Shown piece by piece: positions 33,939 to 45,189 of a DNA stretch of 64,000 nt; position 1 is the stretch's first letter, and the number at the start of each line of letters is the position of its first letter. The notes beneath the pieces were generated by a model. It did not search any database. It was not told the DNA's origin and worked only from the letters and a program-made list of their open reading frames with translations. This DNA is from Calliphora vicina. Taxonomy: Eukaryota; Arthropoda; Insecta; Diptera; Calliphoridae. The stretch is taken from assembly GCF_958450345.1 (NCBI RefSeq), contig NC_088784.1, positions 61,861,247 through 61,925,246 of the forward strand, read 5' to 3'. The position numbers were made by a program, and so were the translations under genes.

Positions 33939-35872
33939 GGTGCATAGGATCCAATAAATGTCTGACTAATACCATATGTCTTACACATTTCAGCAAAATC
34001 CCTAGAAGTAAACTGGCTTCCATTGTCACTATGAATCGTCTCCGGAACACCAAATACACTGAAAACATTATACTGCAAAAATTTGATTATACTATTAGAG
34101 TCTGCTTTTCGTAATGGGTGAATGAAACAAAATTTGCTAAAATGATCTAAAATAACCAACATGTACGTATTTCTGGCTTTTGAACGAGGATATGGACCTA
34201 GTAAATCAATATAAATTTTCTGAAGTGGCAGTTCAGTAATGGTCTGTTTTCCCATTGGTGGTCTAGTCAAATTATTAGGAGCCTTAGTAGACTTGCATAT
34301 CTCACACTTTCCTATAAAGTTTCTAACTTGAATAGCCATATTGGGCCAATAATATTTCTCACGAAGTCTACAAAGTGTCTTAGAAATTCCACCGTGTGAA
34401 GCCTTAGGAGGATTGTGAGCCGACTTGATCAAATTTTCGGTAAGTGAATTTGGTACCCATAACTTCCAGATTAAAATGTCAGATATTGCATTACCTTCAG
34501 AAAATCCTAATCTCTTATAAACAAACTTTCCAGACACCTTAATGTCTGGTAAGGATTCCGAATTATCTTGACAATTTTGCCTTAATGATCTATAATCTTC
34601 ACAATCAAACTCCTCACTATTAAAATCTACATCCAAAATGCACTCAGAAAGCTCAGATATTTGGTTTTCATCAAAAGAGCGTGATAAAGCATCGGGTATG
34701 ATATTTTCCGACCCTTTCCTATGTTCTATTTCGAAATCATACCCCTGTAGAGAAAGACTCCAACGAGCAAGTCTTCCTGACAAATCTTTCTGGCCCATAA
34801 GCCATTTTAGGCTAGAATGGTCAGTTATAACTTTAAACGGTTGCATTTCTAAATACGGACGGAATTTTTTTATAGCGGATACGGCAGCTAGGCATTCAAG
34901 TTCCGTAACTGAATAGTTCTTCTGAGATTTGTTTAGTTTCTTTGAATAGAAATAAATTGGTCTTTCAAAACCTTCTGAATCAATTTGACATAGAACAGCA
35001 CCAATTCCTGAATTGGATGCGTCACATTGAACTATGAATGGCTTAGTGTAATCTGGGTGAACGAGCACGGGAGCAGTAGTCAATGAGCGTTTTAAATTCG
35101 ATATAGCCTCTAAAGCTTCCTCAGTCATTTCAAACTTTTTACCTTTCTTAATCAGGTCTGATATAGGAGAAGCTAACGAAGAGAAATTGTGAACAAACTT
35201 CCTATAATAATTAACATCGCCGAGAAATTGTCGTACGTCTCGAACAGTTCGAGGAATTTTGAAATTGCGAATAGCTTCAACCTTTTCATTAGAAGTTCTA
35301 ATACTACCACCACCTACTATAAAACCTAAGTAATTAACTTCCTTCATGCAAAATTTTGATTTCGCAACATTTATAGTTAAACCACTTTTGGCTAAGCATT
35401 CCGCAACTTTTTTCAATAGAACTATATGATCCTCAAAGTTCTTAGAAAATATAAGTAAATCGTCCAAGTAAACAAAAACTCTTTCCCTTAGCTCAGAAGG
35501 AATTACTCTATCCATAAGTCGCATCATAGTTTGTGGGGCGTTGCAAAGTCCGAATGGCATAACCTTAAAATGGTAGAGTGGTCTACCAGCAACTGTAAAA
35601 GCTGTTTTTTCCTGACTACATTTTGCTAACGGAATTTGCCAGAAGGCGTCTTTAAGGTCTATTGCACTAATATAAAATGTATCCTCAAGCCTCATCAATA
35701 AACCTTCAATATTTGGTATAGGATACGCATCCTTAATTGTAACCTTATTGAGTTCTCGACTATCTAAACAAATTCGCGTCTTATTTGGCTTAATTACTGC
35801 AGTTACTGGTGAAGACCAAGGACTATTGCTTTCCTCAATCACTCCTAAACTAATCATGCGATCAAGTTCTTA
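33911..35872 (-). pseudogene. Gypsy pol: reverse transcriptase, RNase H, integrase core
   Basis: A 648-codon open stretch. Reverse transcriptase: motif FVYLDDLLIFS near residue 130, preceded by KVMPFGLCNAPQ. RNase H: starts at FIVQCDASNSGIGAVL (about 275). Integrase: HHCC zinc finger (H-H in SAHNPPKASHGG, C-C in KCEICKST) around 480-530. First integrase Asp in IYIDLLGPY, second in IHSDNGSQF. The frame stops at 33911 just after YAPQS because of a small indel. The 5' end is interrupted at 35870 by the copia insertion; the missing RT start is the ...LIYQEL end of the segment beyond 39536. Confidence 0.93.
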
Positions 35873-36040
35873 TTGGAATATTTATTATAATTATAACAAA
35901 CTTGTTAGTTTTATACTTTGTTAAATTGTATTGATATTTATATAAGTAGGTTTTTGAACTTATAACAAAATGAAAAAAAAAATTTTTATTCTGAAATAAA
36001 CCTTTGAACTATACGAACATAGAATTACATTTTCTCTACA
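35871..36040 (+). repeat. Copia 5' LTR, 170 bp
   Basis: Starts TATTGGAATATTTATTATAA (the usual TG start appears as TA) and ends TTTTCTCTACA, much as in Drosophila copia. Shares about 115 bp with the truncated right LTR at near identity. Confidence 0.85.
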
Positions 36041-36051
36041 GGTTATGGGCC
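36041..36051 (+). other. Copia-type primer-binding site
   Basis: GGTTATGGGCC directly follows the LTR. Drosophila copia has the same motif there, complementary to an internal part of initiator tRNA-Met. Confidence 0.75.
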
Positions 36052-36063
36052 ATTAATTTAGAA

Positions 36064-38253
36064 ATGTATTCAAGAGAAGAAATAAAATCTACCGTCAGCA
36101 AGCTCAATGGAGCAAATTATTCAGTATGGAAAATTAAAATGGAATTGATTTTAATTAAAGAAGATCTGTGGGATATTGTTTCAAAGCCAAAACCCACAGA
36201 GCCGGATGCTAACTGGATAAAGAGAGATGGGCAGGCAAAAGCGTGTATTGGACTCATGGTGGAGGATGCACAATTAATTTATTTCAAAAATTCCGCAAAT
36301 GCGTCTGATTATTGGAAAAATTTGCAAGATCATTATGAAAAACCATCTTTAAATACAAGGGTACATATAATGAAGTCTATATGTAAGATGCAACTAGCAG
36401 ATGATGAAAAAATGGAAGCTCATATTAATGAGATGATGTCATACGTTGATCAACTAGCTGTCATGGGTGATCCATTAAGTGATTCATGGGCAGTAGCAAT
36501 GTTATTAAGAAGTCTTCCTGATACTTATGATCCACTTATTGTCGCTTTAGAAGCTCGAAGTGATGAAGATCTAAATCTAAACTTTGTGAAAGGAAAGTTG
36601 ATTGAGGAAGCAACACGTAAGGTTTATAAAAGGTCATCATCAGATACAACAGTAATGAAAGTTCACAAAGGAAAACCGCAAAAAGACCAACATAACAGTT
36701 CTAAAAAATGTTACTACTGTGATAAAACTGGCCATTTTAAGAAGGACTGCAAATTTTATAAAGAATTCTTGGCAAAGAAGAATAAAGTCAACATGACAGG
36801 AAGTCCTGAGGTAAAGGAAGGCAATCAAGAGCATTGTTTTTGGATTGGTAAATGTGGCAAAGGTGACTGGTTTTTAGACTCTGGGGCTACGTGCCATATA
36901 TCTAATCAGAAAAACTTCTTTACAAATCTGGATGAAACCCACATTGAGTCGGTAAACGTAGCCAATGGATACCAAATTAACTCTCAAGGTAAAGGTTCGG
37001 GATATATCGAAGTTATTAAAGAGGATAATTCAACCGAAAGAATTTTTATTAAGGAAGCTATTTATGTTCCATCGATTGAATGTAATCTTTTATCAGTAAA
37101 AATGTTGGCTGAAAAGGGTTACGGTGTATTTTTTGAAAATAAAATATGTAGAATTATAAAAAATAACGTTACTGTTGCGATTGGCGATTTAGTGGAAGAT
37201 CTTTACAAATTAAGGGTGAAGAGCAATGAAGTAAACATGGTAAACAATGAAAAACACAATGGATGCATACACGATTGGCATCGAAAAATGGGTCATAGAG
37301 ATATTAATGCTGTAAAACATGTTTTAAAGGATGCAAATATTAAACCAAGTGATTGTGATAGTAATGAGGAGTGCGAAATATGTCTCAGTGGTAAGATGAC
37401 ACGAAGATCATTTCCAAATGAATCAAGTGAACAGTCGAAAACCGTACTTGATTTGGTGCATACAGATGTAGCAGTGATGAATGTATCTACTCCAAGTGGA
37501 TATCGATATTTCGTTACTTTCATTGACGATTTCAGCCGATATTGCGTAATATACTTGCTGAAAAATAAGAGTGATGTAGTAATGAAACTCAAGGAATATT
37601 TTCATTACGTTAAGACCAAATTTAATAAGATTCCTAAAATATTGCGTTCAGATCGTGGCGGTGAATATCTTGGAGATAATGTTAAGGAATTCCTCAAGAG
37701 TATGGGTACACAACAACATTTGACAGCGCCATACACTCCGCAACAAAATGGAATTGCAGAGAGGAGAAATCGTTATTTGGTCGAGATGGTAAGATGTATG
37801 CTTGCAGATGCTAATCTACCAAATATTTTTTGGGGAGAAGCAGTGATAACAGCGAATTTTATTCAAAATCGAATCAGTACAAGGTCTAACAAAAGCATTC
37901 CATTTGAAATATGGGAAAATAAGAAGGTTGACGTAAATCTATTTGAAGTTTTCGGTTCTGAAGCTCATGTACTTATACCAACGCAAAAACGTAAAAAGTT
38001 AGATCAGAAAACTGAAGTATTGATATTTGTGGGATACTCAGAAGAGTCAAAAGCACTACGTTTTTTAAATTTGACGAATTTAAGAATAGTAATAAGTCGA
38101 GATTACAAAATACTTAATTCTACTTCAAGAAAAATCGAAATGGTACATTCTAAACCAGAAGAAGTTGAAGTGAATTTGAGCAGCAAAGATTCAGACACAG
38201 TCATTCATTGCAACGAAATTCCAAATTATAATAAGCAGATGAAGAGTTTTTAG
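36064..38253 (+). pseudogene. Copia gag-protease-integrase reading frame
   Basis: Start at ATG 36064 (MYSREEIKSTVSKLNG), just after the primer site; the frame is open further left but only through LTR sequence. Gag part first, with a CCHC knuckle CYYCDKTGHFKKDC (about residue 217-230), then the aspartic protease WFLDSGATCHIS. Integrase has the HHCC finger (HDWHRKMGH ... CEICLSGK) and a DD35E core: LVHTDVAV, RSDRGGEYL and QNGIAERRN. The frame ends at TAG 38251-38253 through an indel a little upstream; copia-type elements normally continue into RT without a stop. Confidence 0.93.
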
Positions 38254-39440
38254 TGCAATCTGAAGATGAAGATACTATTAATGCTTCCAGTGATTCCAAT
38301 GATTTGAAGGTAATTTCAAATTCAAATAAATCTAATGATTTAGAACAAATTTCAGAGCCACAAGTACCTTTGAGAAGATCAAATCGTTCGAATATTGGTG
38401 TACCGCCAAAACGGTATGTAAATTTAGTAAAAAAGTTTGAACCCAGTACTTATAAACAAGCCATAGAATGCGATGAGAAGGAAGAATGGGTTAAAGCTAT
38501 GAATGAAGAAATGAAATCGTTAGAAAACAACAAAACTTGGAAGGTGGTACCGTTACCCGAGGGACGAAAAGCTATAGGATGCAGGTGGATTTATAAAATT
38601 AAACGGTGTTCGAATGGCGAAATTTTGAAATACAAAGCTCGGCTGGTTGCACAGGGCTTTAGCCAAAAATACGGAGTTAATTACGACGAAGTTTTCGCAC
38701 CAGTCGTAAGACAATCTACATTGAGAATGTTTTTAACAATTGCTGGTTCCAAGAATTACAAAGTCAAGCACTACGATATAAAAACAGCATTTCTAAACGG
38801 CGATCTTGATGAAGATATATATATGCGACAACCAGTTGGATATGAAGTATGTAAAAATAACAAAGAAGTAATGGTATGTAAACTACAAAAAAGTTTGTAT
38901 GGCCTCAAACAAGCAGCGCGATGCTGGAACACAAAATTATTTGATATACTTAAACAGGAAGGGTTTGTTCAAGGAAATGCAGATCCTTGTTTACTAAAAA
39001 AGCAAATGGATAATGAATTTATTTTCATACTTGTCTATGTAGATGACATTTTGGTAACAACAAAAACCAACGAATATTTCAAAATAGTTGAAGATATTTT
39101 ACTAGGCAATTTTGAATATACAATACTTGGAGATGTACATTTTTATCTTGGTGTCAAAATTGAGCGGGAGAACGATGGTTTTTATAATATTTGTCAAAGT
39201 CAATATATTGATTCAATCGTTTCAAGAGCTAGTTTGCAGGAAAGCAAAGTATCGAAAATACCAATGGATGTCGGTTACATTGCCTTAGATCGAACAAATT
39301 TTAAAATTATGGATAATAACAAGAAGTATCAAGAGCATATTGGATGTCTGATATACCTGTCCGTAAACAGCCGTCCAGATATTTCGGCAGCAGTTTCTAT
39401 ATTAAGTCAACATGTTTCTGTTGTATTGATATTTATATAA
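38238..39440 (+). pseudogene. Copia reverse transcriptase, 3'-truncated
   Basis: Second frame of the polyprotein. After a Ser/Asp/Asn-rich linker comes the RT with EEWVKAMNEEMKSLE, CRWIYKIK, KARLVAQGFSQ, SLYGLKQAARCW and the active-site block FILVYVDDILV. It ends RPDISAAVSILSQHVS and then reads into LTR sequence, so the connection domain and RNase H are absent. Confidence 0.93.
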
Positions 39441-39535
39441 GTAGGTTTTTGAACTTATAACAAAATGAAAAAAAAAAATTTTATTCTGAAATAAACCTTT
39501 GAACTATACGAACATAGAATTACATTTTCTCTACA
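39421..39535 (+). repeat. Copia 3' LTR, 5'-truncated
   Basis: From about TTGTATTGATATTTATATAA to the CTACA end it matches the left LTR (which has this at about 35927). The first ~55 bp of the LTR are missing. TTGTATTGAT sits at the junction. The outer edge and the target duplication are intact. Confidence 0.85.
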
Positions 39536-40289
39536 GTTCTTGGTAAATCAATTTTTGTTTGGCTGGAGATATGGGATAATGTCTACGTTTTATCGGTTTT
39601 GCATTGCCGGTATCGATAACATGTTCTAGAATTGACGTTCTTCCTAAGCCTAAAACTTCGGACGAAGGAAACATATTGATTATCCCTTCAAGCTCCTTGT
39701 TCTGTAAATCTGTTAATCTGTGTTTATTGTCATCAATGTTACTACTAATTTCACTAACTTCTAAATTTAGTGACGAATCTAGTCCAAAAAGTTTCCAAAA
39801 ATTAAAGCCTAAATAAAGTTTTTGAGAAAGTCCAGGAGAAATATAAATAGTTATTGATTCAGTTCGATTATTAAAAGTTATATTAGTGATAATTTTACCT
39901 ACAATGGGCATTGTTGAACCATTAGCCGTCTTTACAGCAGATTGAAAATTACTCATTTCCATATTATGTTTTTTTAAAAATTTGATTGAATCTGATCCTA
40001 AAACAGAAATTGTGGCACCACTGTCCAACAATCCTTTGATTTTCTCTCCAAAAATTTCAACTTCCGCAAAAGGTCGTATATCGCCATTATCACCACTAAT
40101 TATAGCACTTTCAACAAATTTGTGTTCGTTTCTAAGTATCTTATGTCTTTGTCGAGTCTTTAAAATTTTGTCTGATATTGGTTTAATTTCATCCCTATTA
40201 AATTCATTAAAAATTTTCGTCCTAACCTGAAAATATTTTTCCCATCTATCATGAAAATTGTTCTGTACGTCCTGTGTAAATTTTGTCAA
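39531..40289 (-). pseudogene. Gypsy pol N-terminal part: aspartic protease and start of RT
   Basis: Contains the retroviral-type protease motif GLLDSGATISVLG (about residues 86-98). It ends at PISPAKQKLIYQEL, where the copia insertion cuts the RT start. The pol frame lies -1 relative to gag and stays open upstream into the gag end, consistent with the -1 frameshift common in this group; I see no classical slippery heptamer at the overlap. Confidence 0.88.
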
Positions 40290-40309
40290 ATCCGGTTTCC
40301 GGGTTTCAT

Positions 40310-41536
40310 CTACTTCTGAACAGGGTCCCCGGATTTCCTGTTCTTCTGTATGTTTCCCTCAGCGCAAAAAGGACAATTAGAAATAACATAATTATCTCTG
40401 CCACACCTATAACAGAAAACTCTGCCAGATTTTCTTGTACAATTGAATGCAAAATGACCTTTTTCTTTACAATCAAAACAAGTTATGTCCGAAACATCCT
40501 TGGAAGGTTTTCCGCGAATTAAAGCCTCAATAAATTCTACATTACCATCAGTATCAGAAGAGACCTTATCGACAAGTTCTACTTCATTCACTTTTGGTTT
40601 GAATAAAGTCTTACTAAAACTTGACTCAATTTTTAAAACATTACGTTCAGCACTCCTACATTCCAACAAAAATTCCGGTAGAGTCTTAGAAGCTGAATTA
40701 TGCACAAATATTAACATTTTACTAGAAATATTTCTTTTCATTATTTCTATCAAATCTCTATCCGACCTAGGGCAACTCATTCTCGAATTTAAATCAAGTA
40801 TCACATTATAAAATTGATCAAAAGATTCATTGTATTTCTGCAATCTGTTCATCATTCGGTGTTCTAAATCGTAATCGCTCTCACAAGATCTAAACTGAAC
40901 TTCTAAAGCAGACTTTAAAGAATTCCATGAAATATTCCTATTTCTCTGCACCCACTGAAAATACCAATTTGCAGCTTGGCCTTTCAATAAAATATACAAA
41001 TTATTGGCAACTTCTTGAAGCGAAAGCCCCTGACAAGATGCAATATGTTCAACCCTGCGAATAAAATCATCTACACGAAGTTCCTTATCATCACCTGAAA
41101 AATAAATGTTCCATCTATGCATTTCTAAAGGCTTATTAGCAGTACCTGAACGTCTTTCATCAAACATTTTAGAATCAATTCTATTATCCTTTGGTTGGTA
41201 ATTACTTTCCTGATTTAAATTACCCTGCAAAGCTAATTGAGAAATGGTCTCATTCATTCTAGTAAACAAATTTTGTTCTAAATTAGATATAAGATCTACT
41301 ACCTGGTTTTGAACAACATCATAAACTAATTCCTTAATATTATTTACGGATAAATTATTTACTACTCTCACATCATCTTCATTATCCTTCAACAAATTCT
41401 CATCTATATTTCTAACTGTATCATTAAGTTCAGACTCGCTAACAACACGATCGGATTCATGTTCTAAACTAATAGTCTTACCCATATTTTCTAACGACTT
41501 AGCATAACTGCGTGTAATAGGTCTTTTCGGATCCAT
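40310..41536 (-). CDS. Gypsy gag, 408 aa, apparently intact
   Basis: Start ATG at 41534-41536 (MDPKRPITRSYAKSLEN), stop TAG at 40310. The central part has the capsid-like stretch LRVDDFIRRVEHIASCQGLS (about 155-175) followed by WNSLKSALEVQF. Near the C-terminus are two zinc knuckles: CFDCKEKGHFAFNC and, less canonical, CYRCGRDNYVISNC, in which the usual His is absent. It makes the structural particle protein that packages element RNA. Confidence 0.9.
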   Translation of the reverse strand: MDPKRPITRSYAKSLENMGKTISLEHESDRVVSESELNDTVRNIDENLLKDNEDDVRVVNNLSVNNIKELVYDVVQNQVVDLISNLEQNLFTRMNETISQLALQGNLNQESNYQPKDNRIDSKMFDERRSGTANKPLEMHRWNIYFSGDDKELRVDDFIRRVEHIASCQGLSLQEVANNLYILLKGQAANWYFQWVQRNRNISWNSLKSALEVQFRSCESDYDLEHRMMNRLQKYNESFDQFYNVILDLNSRMSCPRSDRDLIEIMKRNISSKMLIFVHNSASKTLPEFLLECRSAERNVLKIESSFSKTLFKPKVNEVELVDKVSSDTDGNVEFIEALIRGKPSKDVSDITCFDCKEKGHFAFNCTRKSGRVFCYRCGRDNYVISNCPFCAEGNIQKNRKSGDPVQK

Positions 41537-42100
41537 ATTTAAAAAAAAAAAATAACTTAACAGTAAAAATTGGTAATCAGCACAAATTTTTAGTTAAAAA
41601 TTCGAGAAATCAAAATAAAATTATAAACAAAAGTTAATAAAAAAAAAATCAACAAGCATAAACATACATTCAAATAACTCGCGAGAAAAATATCAAACCG
41701 AATGTAAATAATGACAAAAAAATTAACCAATATTATGTGAAATATCAAAATATTCAAAACAAATCAATCAAACAATACAATTTCTGAGTTGTGGAAATAT
41801 TAAAGTTCAAGATGGAATTACAGCAAAATACACAAATAAAAATTTAAACAAATATTCAGTTTACAATAACAACTTCAGTCTTCACTACATCTAATATAAA
41901 ATAGAATATATAGGATAATGAAACATGAAATTGTTTGTTCTTCGATTAATTAAACTACACAACTTTTGATACGTAAAATATACCACAGGATGTAGCCTAA
42001 CTAATCCCTCAAAACATTTTTCTTCTAATTGTACAATTATAAATCAAAATACATTTGACAATTAAGTTACATCAAAATCAAAATGTCATGTTCCTCGTTG
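41537..42100 (-). other. Gypsy 5' leader
   Basis: About 560 bp of untranslated A/T-rich sequence between the primer site and gag. Confidence 0.6.
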
Positions 42101-42107
42101 GGCGCCA
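42090..42107 (-). other. Gypsy primer-binding site (tRNA-Lys-like)
   Basis: On the minus strand TGGCGCCCAACGAGGAAC lies two bases inside the LTR. Its first 12 bases equal the complement of the 3' end of insect tRNA-Lys(CUU) (ending GUUGGGCGCCA), the primer used by gypsy itself; bases after that diverge. Confidence 0.75.
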
Positions 42108-42109
42108 TT

Positions 42110-42924
42110 TGTTACGTCACTGATTCGTAGACTACACACTTTTCATATTGGGTTCTAATCAGTGATGTACAATTTTCAAACTGAATATTTGGTTAAGCTT
42201 GATGTTAAAGCTTTATGCCATATCCCAACCCCTTTGTATTAATATACACCATGATTATATTCTGGGCAAATTTGAAATATAATCCCTATATAATTTTTGT
42301 TAGTTTGCTATAATTTTACTCCATCTATCTACTTTTACATCCACAACTCAATACAAAAATTTAATACACCATTTTTAATTTCTTTTATAATATCCTTGTC
42401 TACATTTTATTGGAATATCTTTTTTATATTTTATTTGGAATATCCTTTTATATTTATTTCGATATATCCTTTCTGATGTTGCACAATTTATTTTAAAATA
42501 TTCGTTTTTTTTAAGAATTGTCTCTCTTAATATATTTTCTATCAACCGCACATTTCAAATTTTCAAACCACAATCAAAATTCTAACAAAAATTCCAAACA
42601 AAATACAACAATTTTTTCCAATAAAATTTGCCTACATGATCAAAAATATTTTCTACAGCAAGTACATCTAATAATTTTCATATTTGAAAAATAAAAAAAA
42701 ACATGTTACCTAAAAAAAAATTTCTTATATTATTTTCCAGAAGCGAAGGCAACTTAATAAAATATTGAAATATTAAACAAGTTTCATGTGAAATTTTGAA
42801 ATTTAAAACAATTTACCTAAAATATAATTTTTCATAAAATTTCCAAAACAAAAGCTAACTCAATTAAAAATAAAAATATTACTTAATATTACATGAGTAT
42901 TTTACAGTGAAAACAACCCCAACA
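42110..42924 (-). repeat. Gypsy 5' LTR (right in window), 815 bp
   Basis: Promoter-bearing LTR of the minus-strand element. Same ends as the left LTR and nearly identical to it; followed by the CATT duplication. Confidence 0.93.
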
Positions 42925-43570
42925 CATTTTAGTTCTCCAAAAATAATTATGATTTTTTTTAGTTTTTTTCATTTTTTCTTTTAAAAATACCTTACTCATT
43001 TTATAAATTTAGTTCTCTAATTCCTACACTCTTAATACTTTAAGCCAAAAAAAGAAACCAATGTATTTAAGGCAAATGGGATATTATATTTATGAATTCA
43101 TCTTAAGGCCGGGGGATATACAATGTTTCTTGTTTTTTTATTTGGAGCAAAAATATATAAATACAACTGACTGTGTGAAAAACATGAATTTTCCAAATGT
43201 AAACTAGCAATAGTCAACGATTGGCCTTGTGCTTAATCATAGGCAAGGCGAAACGGGAACTAGAGCCGCTTGAATTCAAATGGTAAGGCGTTGGAAATCA
43301 TCGGTATGAGTGAAATCATCAAATCTGCCACCGATGCACAAGCGGCCAAAAATCAATATCTCCAAAACTAAAAAATATTAACAACTGTAGCCACAGTAGC
43401 CATTTGACCTTCTAAGGGGTAATTTTCTTATACATAGATTTATTTAAAGAATATTTGAAATAAAGTTTTTCAATATGAAAATTCTTTTGTTCAGGGACAT
43501 AACTTTATAACCAATATTGGAAAAAATCCTGAAATAATTGTTTATCAAGAATTTTTGAAAAATGGTCTTT
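42925..43570. other. Intergenic DNA right of the gypsy element
   Basis: AT-rich, with a slightly GC-richer island at 43190-43350 in which no ORF or RNA gene is recognisable. Confidence 0.35.
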
Positions 43571-43675
43571 TGGTCTTTGATAACCATTATAAACTATTTT
43601 TATTTTATTTGGTCTTCAATAACCATTATAAAAGATTTTTATTTTTTTAGGTCTTTGATAACTATTACACTCTGC
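43570..43675 (+). repeat. Direct-repeat array, unit ~48 bp (left, plus orientation)
   Basis: Two to three copies of TGGTCTTTGATAACCATTAT plus an AAAGATTTTTATTTT stretch. The same unit appears in reverse complement at 48125-48295, and once more, degenerate, near 47550. Confidence 0.6.
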
Positions 43676-43909
43676 TACAAAATGACACTTTTTGTCAGAA
43701 CTTGAAAAGCCACCTAGTGGAGGTTGTAGGCCTAGGTGAGGACATACTAAAACCGTTTTCAAAGATTTTGAAACACCCTCAAAATTTTTAGTTATTTTGA
43801 AAAAACTGTTTTAGGGTAGGTCGTAGTACTTTAATACCTCTAACTAACACATTTTTAGACCGATTTCAAAATTTTAAACAATTATAGTTAGGTAAAGAAT
43901 TAAGCTTTC

Positions 43910-44062
43910 ATAAAATGTATGTACAAGATCTATATTCCTAGAAATTGTTTAAGTTTTTATAAATAGTTTGGCTTTATTTTTTATTTTTTTCCTAATTTTT
44001 CAAATTCAACAATAGTTATTTTAAATTTTGTCTATGAAACACTATTTTCTTTGCACAGTAAA
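43910..44062 (+). repeat. 153-bp direct repeat, copy 1
   Basis: ATAAAATGTATGTACAAGAT through TTTGCACAGTAA. The second copy lies 544 bp downstream at 44454-44606 with almost no differences (one visible A/C change near 43979). Confidence 0.85.
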
Positions 44063-44453
44063 TCTGTAAATTATGTCCCGATATATTAACAACTTGTATT
44101 TAGCAGTCACAAAAAAAATTGTGATATTAGTTGAAGTGAAAATTTCGCAGAGTTAAGATCGTGATATTTTCGCAGTGCAAAGAATAAAGAATGAAAATTA
44201 ATTTTGTAATTGAAACTGGGTTCAGAATGACTTTTTTTTAGTTCAGAATGTCAAAAAGTTGGTATTCAATAGTACACGTAAATACAGGAATAAAACTTGC
44301 AAGGCAAGAGTAAGTGTGCTAACAGCTGGTAACTGCTTACTTGCAATTATGTTGAGTACAACCACAAGAACGAAGAAGAATTGTATTAGGAGTTAGAGGT
44401 TCTTAATATAATTAAGGACGAATGCGAAGATCTTGCAGGAATGTTATGAGGCG

Positions 44454-44606
44454 ATAAAATGTATGTACAAGATCTATATTCCTAGAAATTGTTTAAGTTT
44501 TTATAAATAGTTTGGCTTTCTTTTTTATTTTTTTCCTAATTTTTCAAATTCAACAATAGTTATTTTAAATTTTGTCTATGAAACACTATTTTCTTTGCAC
44601 AGTAAT
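44454..44606 (+). repeat. 153-bp direct repeat, copy 2
   Basis: Near-identical to 43910-44062; the intervening ~390 bp is unique. Likely a recent tandem duplication of a larger unit or two insertions of one short element. Confidence 0.85.
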
Positions 44607-45000
44607 TTATAGACAATTTTATGTATACAAAAACGAGATATTAGTTGTTAAAATCGGTTTATACTTGCAAAAGTTATTAAACTTTTTCGAAAAAAGTTCC
44701 ACAAAATTTACCTTGTAAATTAAAAATTGTAGACATTTTTTTTTATAGTTTTTTGTTTTTTTTTTATTCATATGGGCTGGGGGCGAAAATACTAAAAAAT
44801 GTGTTAATGAAAAGTTGAATAACTTTTACAATTTTCATCCGATTTGAATTATTAAAACGATGGTTTGTTTCCTTAATACATTGGTATAAATTTGTATAAG
44901 CTTCCATATAAAAATAAGCAACGAAAAGCGATTAAAATCAAAAAAGTTGATAAATTTTGTTTTTATTTTAGATATTCTTAACAAAAACAATACTTATAAC
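44607..45000. other. Unassigned AT-rich DNA
   Basis: No genes; the last eight bases CTTATAAC (44993-45000) are the target duplication of the next element. Confidence 0.4.
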
Positions 45001-45189
45001 CAGGGCAACCAAAAATATGCTCTAAAAAAAGTGTTTTATGCGCATAAAATATGCACTTAAAAACGAAAAATATGCTCTTAAAATATAAAAAATATGCACT
45101 TAAAAATAGTTGGTTATTGTTTGATTTCAAAATTTCATTAAAAAAATATATATGAAGTAAATAAAATAAAAATTAAAATTGGTTATTAC

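Larger units (their letters stand above)
35871..39535 (+). mobile_element. Copia-type LTR retrotransposon nested in gypsy pol
   Basis: Inserted in the opposite orientation to its host element and flanked by GTTCT at 35866-35870 and 39536-39540, the 5-bp duplication of copia-type elements. The left LTR is 170 bp. The right LTR keeps only its last ~115 bp: pol stops abruptly at ...ILSQHVS and runs directly into LTR sequence, so RNase H, the purine tract and the start of U3 are deleted. At 3.67 kb it is shorter than a complete copia (about 5 kb). A frame break divides the polyprotein. Confidence 0.95.
32454..42924 (-). mobile_element. Ty3/gypsy-type LTR retrotransposon, full length, with nested copia element
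   Basis: Two LTRs (32454-33270 and 42110-42924) enclose a minus-strand gag, protease, RT-RNase H and integrase. CATT flanks both sides (32450-32453 and 42925-42928), the 4-bp duplication usual for this group. The LTRs begin TGTTGGGG and end CGTAACA on the minus strand. Between the two LTRs I see two substitutions and one 2-base difference in a T run, so the insertion is recent. Subtracting the nested copia (35871-39535 plus one GTTCT) leaves about 6.8 kb. No env-like ORF follows integrase. It is not functional as read: pol is split by the copia element and has one further frame break near 33935. Confidence 0.95.

Noticed and set aside
40290..40345. Slippery heptamer for gag-pol frameshifting
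   Set aside because: The gag end reads CAG AAG AAC AGG AAA; no X-XXY-YYZ heptamer in the right frame, so only the -1 frame relation is reported.
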